Shown here: piece after piece, positions 34,820-48,150 of the stretch
Numbering within the stretch: the stretch's first letter is position 1
Layout: each line of letters begins with the position of its first letter
Source: Trichoplusia ni
Taxonomy: Eukaryota; Arthropoda; Insecta; Lepidoptera; Noctuidae
NCBI RefSeq assembly: GCF_003590095.1
Contig: NC_039491.1
Coordinates: 4,712,001 to 4,776,000 of the forward strand
Length of the DNA stretch: 64,000 nt
Direction of reading: 5' to 3'
Position numbers and translations under genes: made by a program
Notes under the pieces: model-generated
The model's input: only the letters and a program-made list of their open reading frames with translations
Told to the model about the DNA's origin: nothing
The model's database searches: none

Positions 34820-37800
34820 AAGATTTGAGTGCTTGACTGCTAAATATTTTATTTCGACGTAAGGGTAGATATTTCCTCCCTACCTCAATCCCATGTGACC
34901 CGGACGATTCAATATTCAATCACCAACCGTTAGACGAGTCTGACATGAATATGTAATGTTCGGCTACGTCTAATAATATTAAGTTAGTTTATTTATTCCT
35001 GATTTTATGCAGTAACTACATCATATGTTATTTTTTTAATGTTTCTTGGGTTTCATACCTAAAGGATAATAACTTAATCATAGTACAGAATAACCGTTGT
35101 CAGTCTGTTTAACTGTCTGTCCACCCGTCTGAGACCAGGCTATAATCTCATGAACCGCGATAGCCAAATAGTTAAAAATTTCACACATGTTGTACTTCAG
35201 TTGTTGTTATTACAACAAAAACCTAAAAATATTCAGGTTAAGCAACGTTGTTGCTGTTCTAAATTTAGTGTGTGATGAAATTTCAGCTGCAAATTATTTT
35301 TTCTTGAATCTCTCAGGGTTGCGAGTCTGACTAGCACTTGACCAATTTTATTTTCTTAGATACTTAAAAGTACACGTGATGTAATGTTTTGTTATTGCTT
35401 AATACTTACTTAAACATAATAGGTTATTACTGAAAGTCAATCATAAAAAATGTTAACATAATGCATTCAGGTGTATAAAATTTAAACATAAACAGCAGCG
35501 TGTAAATTAATTAAAATTATCGGTGTGTCCTTGAGGTTGACACTTATATTACCTTCGTAAATGTTTTGTTGTTAATCACTATGCACGTGTCATATTGTAT
35601 GACATAATATGTAGTCATTGTAACTATCAGTATTTAAGATGTAAACAAATTCTAAACGCCAGAATGAAACCTCCTTCGAGTAAAGAATGAGATTTTATTG
35701 TATCTCTCCCTTTGGCATCTTGTTCTTTAGGACAGTGACAGTATAAAACAATCAAATAGGTTTGATTTGATTGTTTTCCTATTTCCTAAACGAATTTTGG
35801 TTGCAAAGTTTCAAAAATAGTAGTATAATATAAACTCCTTACAGTAACACTTTTCAGTGTTTCAAGGCGACAAGCCATAATATTTTGTCGTCTACGTTCC
35901 CCGTCTACAACTAAAGTTAAATAAATCATTGTAATATTTTTGAATCTTAAATAAAAATAAGTATTTTCCGAGATGTCTTCCTTTAGTAAGACATTCCACT
36001 TGTGCCCACAATTTTTCGCATTTCTCAACAAAGTAAAGCGATAAAAATAGCCTTAAACGACTCGAGATTCTGACAAATGGTTGCAATTTCTCAAACGTTC
36101 CCCTACAGTGCTTAATCTCAGTCCTTACGTTCTAGAAAATAAAGGCCATAATTGCGTGTTACAATGACCATTGCTGTGGAGGTTTGTGCCGGTGTTGAAA
36201 ACCATTGTGTTCTTTATAATGGTTGTGATATGGGATAAAAGGGCTGTCTGGCACGTCGTTATATCAACATGATGCTGAAAATATTTGATCTTCTTTTGTT
36301 TGTAAAATCCATTGTGATGACAAAATTGTTAAAGCGAACTTTTCATGAACATTAGCTGGTAAATCAATTGGATGAAGTTGGTAGGTACGTACATACTTTA
36401 AACATACATACCTACACACATACATAAAACGATAACAAAATAAGAATCAATTAACACTGTAATAACATCACTGAACAAATTATTACAAGCAAAGAACCTG
36501 CGCAATTTGTTATTCATTTTTATGTTACTAATAAATCCCACGCGTTCCATTTGTTAAAACAAGTGAAATCTTTATTACAGGTGGGATATGCGCAGTGAAC
36601 ATTAATTATACGCGGTTGTGTTGAGTTTGAATACATTATTTAGACAAACATCAAAGATAATAATTATCCCGAAGGAGCATCCTTGTCGAAATTGTGCACT
36701 GTCTATCAAATGTCAGCCTTTGTTATGACTTATGTAAGGGTTGTTGTGGGTGTGATATTTCGGTATTCGTATGATATATAAGTAGATTTTATGACATGTA
36801 AGTACATCATTTATGTAGGTTTCGGATATAAAATAATTTAAGAGTATCCGAAGGTTTCGGCCTTTTCGGATAATTTTAAATACGTATTTATTTGTATTGT
36901 TACTGATAATCTCCTGTGTATAATCACGTGCCATCTTTAATTCAGACCTTACGCTGAAACAAATGAACATTGGTTTGTTTTTACCATAACAAAGAATCTA
37001 AGTGACGATTTTATTTTGTTCGCATGGATAAAGCTTACTCTGCTTTCGTATTTTCATTAAAGCCCTGACGCAAGCCATATATGGATAAATTCCGGAATTT
37101 CGTCTTGTCAATGTCATTTCCAATTTTCTACAAAAAATCCCCTTTCCATCTATCAGTCAATAAAGCGTATTTCGGACGTTTAGCCCCAGACCCCTTGACA
37201 GCGTCCCGTGAAATTTGGGCCATTCAACATCCAGAATTTAAAATATGGCTCAGGCTTTTTCTATTGTGAAAAACGCTCAGAAAATAGGTTATCAACCTTT
37301 TTACACCTCATGGGTAACTAAATTTCCTACAGTAAATCGTTATGCAAAATAAACTAAATTTAAGCTAAATATCCATTACAAATTTCACGCAACAGGATAC
37401 CCGTGCCCGTTTAAGAGAAAATATTTTTATAACAAGGTTTTATTATTGCGGGGGAAAATACAAAATTGATCAGTAAAATAGAAAAGGAAGGGTTAAGGGT
37501 GCTAATAATTTCATCCATCTTTAAATGGGAAAATAATATCTTAAACTTTCGCAGTTATTCGCCCTCGAAAATTTGAAGATGTAATTGAGAATATTTTACA
37601 GAGAAATGTAATAACTGAGAATTTCTGTAACAAAATAGATGGTATTCGCAAATTTCCTACCTCAATGTAATATTTCGGATATTAAAAGTTCCGTTGTAAG
37701 GTTTTCACAGTTATTAATCACAAATTAAAACCAGTTATCTCCATCGCAAATTCTGAGTCATACTCGTACAAAGTTAAAAAAACCCTTTTTGAATAGTCAC

Positions 37801-40800
37801 ATTGGAGAACATCACAATTTAAGAGAACAAAAAACTCTAATTACTTAAAGGCAATTTATACACCCATTGCTTTGCTTTTATAACGGTCTTAAATTTTCAC
37901 AGAATACAATTTAAATAAGTCTAATGGAAGGAAACGTAGATAACGAAGTTTCGTATCTTCAATCTAACCGCGACGCCGACCTTTAGATGAAGTTTCAAGT
38001 CCTTTGCGATATCCTACAGAAGGGGCTATAGTTATATTTTGTAATCTTTATGTATAGAATTAGGTGCTTTCACTTAATAAATCTGATAGACATGATAAAC
38101 ATGAAATGTCTTTGGTACATAGCAGAGAAATGGACGAAATAGATAAGAAAGGTGGCTTTGCCTTGCTGTGTGACAAGGAGGGTAAGAAAAAAAATATATA
38201 TTTGACCTTGCGCTGGTCTGCTGGAAGAGATTTCTTAAGAAATAAACAGTACCTTTGTACACCTCTTTCGAATTAGGTGTTAAGTAGTTTGTGTACATAA
38301 ATGGTAAATAAATAAATGAAATTGTTTTGATTTCCAGGTAAGCTAACATGAACTATGATCAGGAAATTCGCATAAGTTTAGATGTATAAAAAATATAATC
38401 AATCTTGATGTGTCGTTGTATAAAAACACTTATATATTTCAGTGGTAATCTTCAATGTTGTTTCACATTATTTTGTTACTTTTTTTAGCTTTATTTAATT
38501 TAAATGCACACCAAGATATTTGACCTTTTTTAGTAGCAACCTTTATATTGCACCTATCAACAAAATTCTAAATTCCGAATTTTATCCAATTTATATTCTG
38601 TATATCTACAATTCGCATCAATCGATGCCATAGGGAGAGTTTAATAAGGTCACGTCGTAAGTGACCGTTCCATGCATAATAAAACGTCTACGCGGTGTCT
38701 TGGGAATTAAAGTAAACGTGTTAATTGGTAGTTAATTATTAAAAATTTATAGAATCTACCTTTTACATTTTATATGTCGGCTAACGTCTTAATATATAAT
38801 TCAAAGGAATTAAATGAAATATTAACGTGTCTTAAAATAAGTGCAACAAAAATACGACCAAGTTAAGAACGGACTGTTTCTTCAGAAAAAAAACCAGATA
38901 GGACAGTTTATTTTTGCTAAAAGCATAGTATTTGAATAGCACCGTCGAGTAAAACAATAAATTAAACTATAAATAAATTCCTCTACTACTCGCTTTTCCT
39001 CCGTACAAGATTTTCCGTCTAAGTTTTCATTTTACCTTTGACCTAACTTACCTACTACCTTAAGCTCCTTAAAACGAATTAAAATTCAAAGATGAGTTTC
39101 AAAGTTTCTCGGAGCACCGACATCGACGTTAGGAGGAGGTTTTATTGCATACCTAAGTTTTATTTACTGCCCATTTTTGTATAATTTTTGTCTGTCGCTG
39201 GTGATTTCTTTAGGAATAAACTACACCATTGTATATCATATTTTGTAATCTTGTGATTTTACTATTTTGTGTACATACATTTTTAAATAAAAATCATTAA
39301 ATAAATAGGTAAGTAACAATATTCGAACTTAACACGGTACAATTTACGACAGGAAAGGAAAAGGTGACTGTTTTCATTCCCGACATATGTGGGTTCTGCC
39401 AAAAAACGAAAACGACTGTAAAAACAAAAACGAATTTCCCATCAGAGCTCGGAATAGGGGCGACAAACAAAAAACAGTGGCCAATCCGACATCGGAAGTA
39501 GCTAACTACACAATTAACGGGACACACTGAACTAAGTCTAACTAATTGAGTCACCATGCAGAGAGAAAAGGTAAAATGAATACAGTGACGGATTAAACCA
39601 GCGGGGGACCAACAGGGCCCTTAGGTTTGCTTTAGGTTCTGAAATAGGGTCTTTGACTTAATCTCATAATATAAATCTATCATAGCATTGCTCTAGTTGT
39701 CAAGCACTAATTAAGCTTAGTAGTGGGAGCTATAAATTTAAATCTTACTAGTAAAAACCGTACTGGTAAGTGACGTCACACGAGTTTTTAAATAACTTCA
39801 ATTTTTTATTTACAAGATAATAATAATAATAACGGATTCTTCATGTCCCTTCTCCCATACAGCGGAGGTGAATGATCCCTAGTAGATGCCCCATAACATT
39901 GTAGATTAAAGTTCTCAAGAATTCCTCTGCATGTTAGACCTTTGTCCCTGTTCAAAGGACTAGGTTTCTCCTCATGAAGTTAACCCGTGAATGAAAAGAG
40001 ATACAAATAATAATAATAATATTTATTTCACAAAAAGATACAAAATTTAGTTACATAATCTTATCGGCTAGTAGTTATGGTATAAAACAACGTGAGAGCC
40101 TATGTAGCCGAACTAGGAAGAACCTGTATCTCGACATACAGCGCCAATCCCCTAAAAACAAAGAACATATAACAAACCTAAAAGTACAAAAGTGTTCAAG
40201 ATCAAGTGTGATAAGAAAAAATACGTTTTCATTTTTTTTTCAGTTAAATACCCTGTTCTCCTGTTAGTGTCGCTGTGCTTCCAACTTGAGTGTAATTAGT
40301 ACAAACAATTAATTGTGCGGGCAGAGTTCAATTTAAAGGAAAAAATAGTGCCTGTATTAAAAACGTGGGAAAATGGAGAGCTTATTACTACGGTCAGAAA
40401 GGCGTTGAAGCATGGGCCCGTAGCATTTGCTACTCTTGTTACGTGGTTAATCCTACACTAAATGTAGTCACAGCAACAAACATACAACCTTCGGGTTTTC
40501 CAGAAAATGGCTTTGTATGGAGGTTTCTTTAATGCTTTATTCTACTTCTAAGAATAAAAACATATTATCTTTTGATTCGCAGTAAATCGGAGTATACAAA
40601 CGTTTTCACAGTTAAGTTAATTTTAGGCTGCTCAGTAGCTAAGAGGTGTTATACGTGTACTTTATTTAGAGAACGAAATGCTAATTTGGAGAAAAAATAC
40701 TACCAAGTAAATATGACACAAAAATTCTTTACGTTATCAAAACTGGTGATTACTTTTTGTTCATTAGGCCTACCTTTTAAAGCAAGCTGGTTAAAGATTG

Positions 40801-40874
40801 CTTTAGTTGTCAAATCAAGACATCACTATAACGGTGTAGAGCAAGGTCTCGTTTCTTTTTGTTTTACAGCTTAC
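34820..40874. other. Intergenic, no gene seen
   Basis: AT-rich. Around 35095-35270 there is a decayed repeat (CTGTCTGTCCACCCGTCTG, then AACCGCGATAGCCAAATAG). An (AAT)n run at about 40005-40020 starts another repeat-like stretch to about 40190. ORFs at 34515-34919 (antisense tail), 35786-36086, 36713-36970, 38064-38349 and 39297-39557 show no family features. Confidence 0.4.
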
Positions 40875-41065
40875 AGGCCCTATAGGCCGATGTTGCCCCG
40901 CTATCGGTGCGTGATGAATTGCTACACATTACCACGCACCGGCCAAAACGCCGCAGACGTTGTGCGACGCGGCGACGGTTCAGGTTAAGTCAGTAAAAGT
41001 CTGTCTCCAACCGATTCCTACCCCGAGGTGATGGGTTTCCCATGAGGATACCCCTGCCTCACCAA
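40875..41065. repeat. Interspersed repeat (GTTTAGTCAGTAAGAGTC family)
   Basis: Contains GGCCAAAACGCCGCAGACG, CAGGTTAAGTCAGTAAAAG and a GATGGGTTTCCCATGAGGAT end, matching 23565-23745. The 138-codon ORF 40572-40988 ends inside it and is not supported as a gene. Confidence 0.65.
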
Positions 41066-41558
41066 AATAAGGATACACATGATATAGTATATACCCTTAC
41101 TTTAAAAATAAAAGCTTTGATTGCAAAAATGGTTTACGTTAAAACATATTCCGTTATTTGTTCATTTTAAAAACCCCTGATGGCCCATCCAATTTTCCAA
41201 GCATTCATATTCAGAATAACAGCAACAAATTAAAACTTTCCGCTGCATGACAAACTATTGCAAATTCCATAACTTTTGTGCATAAAATTGTAGTTTCAAC
41301 GCGTTCGCAAATGGTGTCAGTGTTACCTATAAAAATGCATACCCACGAACTGTTAGCTGGTAGTTCCGTGGCAATATTAACTGCAAACATTAATTTACAT
41401 AAAATCATACTAACAGTATATATTTGTGTTCTATGCACCTATGAATAGTAAATGAACAGCCTTAGTAAGTGTAATATACGAAGACCTAAATTATATTATG
41501 CTTTCAAAGGAGGAAGGATATTACACTAAAATAATTAAGGCGACAGTTTGTTCCTGTG

Positions 41559-41611
41559 TAGGTATGTATATTTGTGACCTGTTATGTATAGGTCACAAAT
41601 ATACATACCTA
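41559..41611. repeat. Perfect 22-bp inverted repeat with 9-base loop
   Basis: Arm TAGGTATGTATATTTGTGAC plus CT (41559-41580), loop 41581-41589, and an exactly complementary arm 41590-41611. A transcript would fold into a 22-bp stem. No MITE-like interior is present. Confidence 0.9.
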
Positions 41612-43522
41612 TAAGGTTAAAACCTCTAAGTCATGGGCTGATTTTTAACGACTAACATTCATTCGGGCAAAGTCGACAATACAAAAACTTACATATATAT
41701 TTTTTTAAAGTTAAGAGCCCACGAAGTAAGTAGTAATTATCTTCTCTCACTTCACTATTCAGCATAGATATACCCACCGCCCAACCCCTCTTAAACTTAC
41801 CGGTCACTTGATAACTTTGTCTTTAACCAAACAAGGTTTAAGTACTATCGCGGAATCAGGTGGCAGTCAACGCCTTCATCTAATTTTATAAGGTCCTGGT
41901 ACGTGACTTAATAACACCAGCCTGTATCTACCCAACAGCGAGGTCAGAGATACTTTTTATTTTCATACGGAACCCTTATAGGCCATTATATTTATACGGG
42001 CTGTGTGTTATCGTGTTGGTACACGGCTCACTAATGAATCCTACTACACTCTTGCACGCTGAATAAAACCCAGATTATACGTAGGTATAGTCCGCAGAAA
42101 AAACTAAAAAGATATTTTCGTATTTTTTTGCCCCTTACTCAAGGTAATTTTTAGTTTCTCAGTCCACAGTACAGTCGATCCATCAATTTTATTCAATCTG
42201 AAGTATCTTAAGTACTTTGCGAGCTTCAAAATAAACCGAGAGTCGAAATATTATAAAACATTTTGATCTAAAAGGAATTCACTGGTCATCGTTATCTCAA
42301 GCACAGCGTTAGAGCATTTCTTTTATATTATTTTCCCTCAATTTACTTTGTAAATGACTTTCAAAAATGTGAAACATAAATCACTTTTTCTGTAACGTTT
42401 TAAGATACTTCTTTTCACAAGTGAAATTATATTATCCTGGATTTAGTATGAATTAATGGAAATGTGTAATGGACAAGAAGTCTTGGTATCTTCACGAAGT
42501 TTCCTTTGCATTAATATCTGAACACGTTAAAGATTTTCATGATATGTTTTTATCGATTTTTTTATTAAAAAATCTACTTTTAAGAAGATCTTGCAAACTG
42601 TAAGTATTATGTTTTGGGATATTTAGCTCAACACATAACAAGGACTTCTGTTATCCTCTAAACAAATTGTGTGATCACTATAAGTAGTTAGTAGATCTAT
42701 TAAAAAAAAGCTATTTGTAATTATTTTACCAATAGAAATCCACATTGCCTGTCTTAAGGCATCATTAGACATTATCAGCACGTGTCAGTTTCTTGTAATA
42801 AAAATAGAAAACAATATAAATAATTTCGTTTAATGTATTTTTTTTTGCGTTCGGTACCTAGAAGCGTGCCTACACAGAAGTGAGTACTCGTTCATTATCT
42901 CCACACATCTAAACTGCAATCAATACGAACTGACATTTTAATGACAGGTACTACATGAGTTTACCATTATCATACAAACGAGTTTCTTTGATACTTTCAG
43001 TTTTAATGACGATGTGTGAAGAACAACAGAGAACTCTACAACAACACTTGGACAGGTGGCTCTACAACATAGCTTGGATGGGTCTATCATCACGACTCAA
43101 AGTCTACACAAACATTATAAAGGGGAAAGATTTGGTTGTTTGTTTGTTTGACACGAATAGGCTTCGAAACTACTTGACCGATTTGAAAAATTCTTTCACT
43201 GTTGAAAAGCTACATTATATCCGGTTAACATTTGCTATCATTTATTTTCAAAAGTATTAGCGTTCCGTAAGAAAATTGCGATATCGTAACCCAAGGAGTC
43301 AAATGAAAAAACTATTTCTGCGTACGCTGCTAAAACTATAATAGAACTGAAACTATTGATAATAGAACAAAATTTTGTAGTACGGGTTTGTAGTACCTGT
43401 TATTGTAGGAGTACCTAATTGTAGAAAAACACAACAAAACGCAGCATAGAGCGACACCAGTACATCTATTAAGCGTTTTTAGTTTTTGTGCTATAATAAT
43501 ATTTTTTTCTTGACTTCTTAAT
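41612..43522. other. Intergenic, no gene seen
   Basis: AT-rich. ORFs at 42955-43260 and 43336-43539 have no recognised features. Confidence 0.4.
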
Positions 43523-43536
43523 ACAATTTCTAGTGT

Positions 43537-43908
43537 CATTCATCTAGCCTTTTCCCACCTATGTCGGGGTCGGCTACCAGTCCAACCGGTTTCAGCTTAG
43601 TACCAGTGTTTTACGAGGAGCGACTGCCTATCTGACCTTCTTAACCCAGTTACCTGGGCAACACGATAGACCCTTGGTTACCCTTGGTTAGACTGGCTGT
43701 CAGACTTTTTCAAGCTTCTGACTACTTGTAACGACTGTCAAAGATGTAGGAATAACAGCCGGGACCCACAATTTAACGTGCCTTCCGAAACACGGAGGAA
43801 CTCGTTATGACAAAGATGGTCACCCATCTACGGACCAACCGCGTCAAGCATAGCTTAACCTGCGATCGAATTACTTATGCGGTTATAGCTTAGCCACGAG
43901 CTCCTCCT
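43537..43908 (-). repeat. Full-length SINE-like element with tRNA-like head and 5S rRNA-like body
   Basis: The element is bounded by the exact 14-base duplication ACAATTTCTAGTGT at 43523-43536 and 43909-43922, so it is a complete 372-base insertion. Read on the minus strand, it begins with GGAGGAGCTCGTGGCTAAGC (A-box-like TGGCTAAGC). ATTCGATCGCAGG and then GTTAAGC...GATGGGTGACC follow; these match the A-box and C-box parts of the 5S rRNA internal control region in order and spacing. A long non-rRNA body ends in AAAAGGCTAGATG. Copy 1 lies at 1-326. Confidence 0.8.
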
Positions 43909-43922
43909 ACAATTTCTAGTGT

Positions 43923-45060
43923 GATGGAAGAATATCAAATTAATGAAATCATCCATTTTGTTACTAAAAGCGAATTTACATTTTGATTACTTTCCTTGTT
44001 GAAACGATGAGGAAGAATTGCTAAAATTAATAAAGACTTAAAATGGCTAAAATTTCAATGGCATTTTACTATACTGTAATTTGTCTGGAGTAATTTACAA
44101 AGGCAGAGTTTTCGGGTATTTTTCATCAGCATCAGCATCAAAATTTAATTGACAAAAGAATGTTTTTCTTAGCCTTTGTTTTTTTTAACCATTACATTTA
44201 TATTTGTCACTGATTTCATATGAGCTTTGAACCTGTTGAAAAAAAACAAGTAAATAACATAATTTAAAGCAATTTATTCAAATACAATTACTTTGCACTT
44301 TCCTTACGATGTTCACTTTTCTTCTACGTAAAACTGTCTTTTTTCAGTCCCACTGGGTTCGATTTGAAGTGTTGCTAAGTGTAATTGGGTTGTTCCTGTG
44401 GGAAATTTTTAGCAAAAGGCTGAAGGCTTGGCACTGTTCCCGATAAAAACTTCAAATTCAAGTCCTCTCTTATGTCTATTATGTATTCAAAAGGTGTTCA
44501 TTTCACGTAATATTTTATAAACTGAACTAAAACATACGAGTAACAATAAAGAATTTTTTTTTTTCAAATACAAAAGTCCCTGAAAAAGCTAATCTGATTA
44601 CTCTTTAAATTTGAGAGTACCCAGTGCCTATTAGAGAAAGATTATAAGCTGTTTTAGTAATCCACAATCTACAACTAGCACTTACCTATTTTCATAGCAT
44701 ACATGTATTATTATTCCCTTCAAGTTATTTGACCTACAGTCAAACAAAAAAATCGTCTATACCCACGCAGTAGGTTTCATTTTCGTATTTTTTGTTACCC
44801 ATAAACGAACTAAGCTTTAATAATGTGTGTGTGTTTTGCCACAAAGCTTGCTTCCTGCATTTGAATACACAAGCATCCGTAGTGGTGGAATTCTGTTATA
44901 CGTTATTGCAACACAGAGCGAGTTCCCTTTGTTAACAAAACAAGCGTGAAGTAAACGTTGTATTTACTTTTGCGAAAATGCTTCAAAAAGAGAATACGAT
45001 TTTGTATTTCAGTTCTGTGGTTATGACAAAAACGAATGATTGCAACTACAACATTCACAC
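43923..45060. other. Intergenic, no gene seen
   Basis: AT-rich. A short CATCAGCATCAGCATC run lies near 44128. No coding frame is supported. Confidence 0.4.
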
Positions 45061-45175
45061 GTTATACCCAGAAACAGAAAAAAACATGCTCATCACACAA
45101 ACTTTTGTCCTGGGTGGAAATCGAACCTCCGTCATAGCCGTCAGAGTCACTAACTTCTAGACCAACTGACCAGTA
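45061..45175 (-). repeat. tRNA-derived SINE fragment, same family as 10636-10904
   Basis: On the minus strand TTGGTCTAGAAGTTAGTGAC (A box) and GGTTCGATTTCC (B box) are followed by CACCCAGGACAAA and GTGTGATGAGCA, which parallel the 10.6-kb copy. The body tail is missing. The ORF 44978-45160 is a shadow. Confidence 0.7.
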
Positions 45176-46370
45176 AAAACTGTTTCAACCAGTTTTGAGT
45201 ACGTAGTTCTAAATTAGACTTGCTTTTCACGACACACGGAACAAGGTAAAGCAACAAAATCAACCAGACCAAAATCACAATATTCAAAACATGTTTGTTT
45301 GTAGATGGACCAATCACTTAAATATTAAGCGGATTAAACGCAGCACAGTTCCAGATAGGTGCAATCAATCACGTCAATTGCAACACATTACCACACTACA
45401 GTGACATTACGTTCAACTAGAGAGATTTGAAATGGAATCCCTGTTTATATCAAATGATACTGATTATACCTCGCTATACCGTGATTATACTAACTACGTC
45501 CTTAGTTCAGGTGATAAGCCAGCTTGTAATAAAGCCTTGAAGAAAAATAATGACATTACGACGTCTATGATATGTCGTCATAAAAAGAACCCGTTTTAGG
45601 CCAGACATAATGCCGGACTAGGCCCATAATACTTGTAATTTCGTCCCTTATTTTTTGTTACGCAATTCAGATGGTCAAACGCTTTAGAGCTTTTAGTGAA
45701 TAGTCAGTACCTAGCTATACCGATAATGAATACTTTAACTGTGAGTGTGTTTTTCTTTTTTCGATAAATTAAGGTTTATCTTCAACCTACTTCGGACTTA
45801 AAGAGTTTTCAAATTTCGAATATGTGTTATTTTTTGTTTGTTTCCTCTAACGCTTAGGACGGGGTGGACAGGTATTGGTGATTATTTTTTCCTTTGACGT
45901 GAAAAAGCTGACTCTAAAAACGGAAAAATATGCTTTGATATGGCGAGCAACATATTAAAATAGCTAGCTGGTGCTAACCCTTATTTCGTATTTTTAAAAC
46001 CCTGACCCGGACCATTATTATTCTCCTTTTAGAGGTTTTTTTTCCAAATGTTTTATTACCTATTACTCGCAGTTTAGCTTCCGGCAATCACAGTTATTTG
46101 CGTCAAAAGGAGTCTATGTTCTTTTTTGAAGTCTAAATTACGCAGATACCAAATTTTAACAAAACCTGTTTAGCGTTTTATCCCAGAAAGTGCCATAAAC
46201 AAATATGCATTCAGATTATAATCATTAACAATGATTATTGATAGGCACCCACAGTTACTGTATTACGTGTGCTTATTTCGCAAGCCGTGTTTAAAAATGG
46301 CTGAATAAAATCATATCTGCTTACCAGCGCTTTAGGTTAATTGAAATGTCACTCTTTTCATATTAATGTT
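45176..46370. other. Intergenic, no gene seen
   Basis: AT-rich. Nothing supported. Confidence 0.4.
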
Positions 46371-46432
46371 GTGACGTAGGTTATTACGTCACGTTGGACC
46401 AAAAGTATTTTGACGTCAATTAAAATACTTTT
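46371..46432. promoter_or_regulatory. Cluster of CRE-like palindromes
   Basis: GTGACGTA (46371-46378) and its inverse TACGTCAC (46385-46392) are followed by a full TGACGTCA (46411-46418). The latter sits in the loop of an 11-bp inverted repeat, AAAAGTATTTT / AAAATACTTTT (46401-46411 and 46422-46432). TGACGTCA is the consensus for CREB/ATF bZIP factors. No gene start lies close by, so function is open. Confidence 0.35.
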
Positions 46433-47994
46433 GAAACGTAACGTTGTTAGCAAGATGACAGGATCAAATACCCGTTATTGTATAACGAAGTCCTATCTTT
46501 GTGGGTATATCCAGACTACTGCCTATTATCAATGTGAATTTTTTTTTTTTCGCGTATTCTATGGTCTAAGGTAAGTGGGTTGAGGTATTGGGATAGCTAG
46601 AATAAAAAAAAAGAAAAGTTTTCCTTCCTATTGTGCTTTCTTAAAGAACATACCGAAAAGGTTATTTTCACATTCTTACATAGAGGTTCCACATTAATTA
46701 GCTTTGATAACCAACCTCCTTAGGAATGAAAGAGACCTCAGCTAGTCTATAATAAAATATACTTTATTACTATCGTTAGTATTTATGTATGTCGTTAACG
46801 AACACATTATTACATTATGTTAGCAACGCAAGCGTTTTATTTAATGACTAGAGCTTCAGGATATATTTATTTAGGTTACAATAAGACAGGCTTGTTTGTG
46901 GGTCTCACAATAATATTTTTTTGGGAAGGTGGATAAACCCAAATGAGCACCCACTTTCTTGGGAAAGGGAGTGAGTAGCGTCAGATTCGTATTCAGACTA
47001 AACCTGAACAAGATGACCTTATGTCTGAACCACATCGTTTTTGAATGAAAACCCTTCAATGCTAATGGTTTCACTGCAGCGATAAGCCATTTGTATGTTC
47101 TAAAATTGAATGTAGATAGGTACTTAAAGAGTAAAGTTAGGCAAAATATTTTGCTACTTTTTGATTTCTGAATCTTACACATTTCCTACATTTCTACGGA
47201 AAAGACCTTCAATGGACAATTCATAACAGTTTCAAAGAGGAAATAAATGATTTCGTATCGTATGTAGTTACAGGGCACTTTCCATGTAAGATTGAAATTC
47301 CTAAATGTTTCTATGGAATATATGTGTGTTCATACTTTTGCCGCATTCGCTTTGTTTTAGGATAACCAAAAAAATACAAACTTATAGGCTTAGTACCATT
47401 ACACAGGCGAGGAATAAACAGTATTCTCAATTTTTTTTTGACATTTGACAACATTAAGACAACTTCTATAAAAATAATTATAACTCAAAGGTAATGTTTT
47501 CGATGCATAGTTAATAATTGTTCTGAAATTAAGTAAGAAAAAAATTTAATTTTGGATTTTCTACGTACCCAACACCTCTCATAAATACCTATGTAATTTA
47601 ATGTTATATGTAAGCATCCAATCAAAATTAGCTACAAGGTAAACAAGACAGACAGCAAAATGATTATGATCTCACGACCTGATATTCGTTTGTCATCAAA
47701 ATTACATTAACATATCAAAGCATACTATACGTAGCAACATTAGCAACGAACGGTATGTTTAACTTCCATAATCACTATGGAAATCCAGCGATATTACGTC
47801 AGAATAGGTACCTACGTATAGTACAAGTATGCGAACTTCAATTTTCCGCGAGTTAGGTCGGTATCATGCGATTTCGATAACGCTTCGGATACGCCAAATC
47901 TTTTTGCATTCATATTGGGGTTATAAACATTCTCTCGGTATAAAAGATGAATTTACTTTGACTTCAAACTAAAAATAAAATATAAAGACTTTTC
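46433..47994. other. Intergenic, no gene seen
   Basis: AT-rich. The 103-codon minus-strand ORF 46871-47182 has no recognised domain. Confidence 0.4.
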
Positions 47995-48150
47995 CTGACA
48001 ATAATAACAGGCTGTATACGTCCCATTGTTGGGCACTGGCCTCTTCAAGTGAAGGGAAAGTTTGAGCGTTGATGACCAAGCTAGCTCACGGTGGATTTCA
48101 GATTCCAATATTTGGATACTAGGCTTCCTCACGATTTTTTCATCTCCGTT
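47995..48150 (+). repeat. Lepidopteran interspersed repeat fragment
   Basis: CCATTGTTGGGCACTGGCCT, AGCTAGCTCACGGTGGATT and CTTCCTCACGATTTTTTCAT match the wording of a repeat very common in moth genomes. The ORF 47953-48153 is a shadow. Confidence 0.6.

Noticed and set aside
34005..34919. Minus-strand ORFs of 91-134 codons across the SLC22-like gene
   Set aside because: Antisense shadows of the real coding sequence, with no domain or independent signals.
40572..40988. 138-codon plus-strand ORF
   Set aside because: Its end is the dispersed repeat at 40875-41065 and the rest has no recognisable content.
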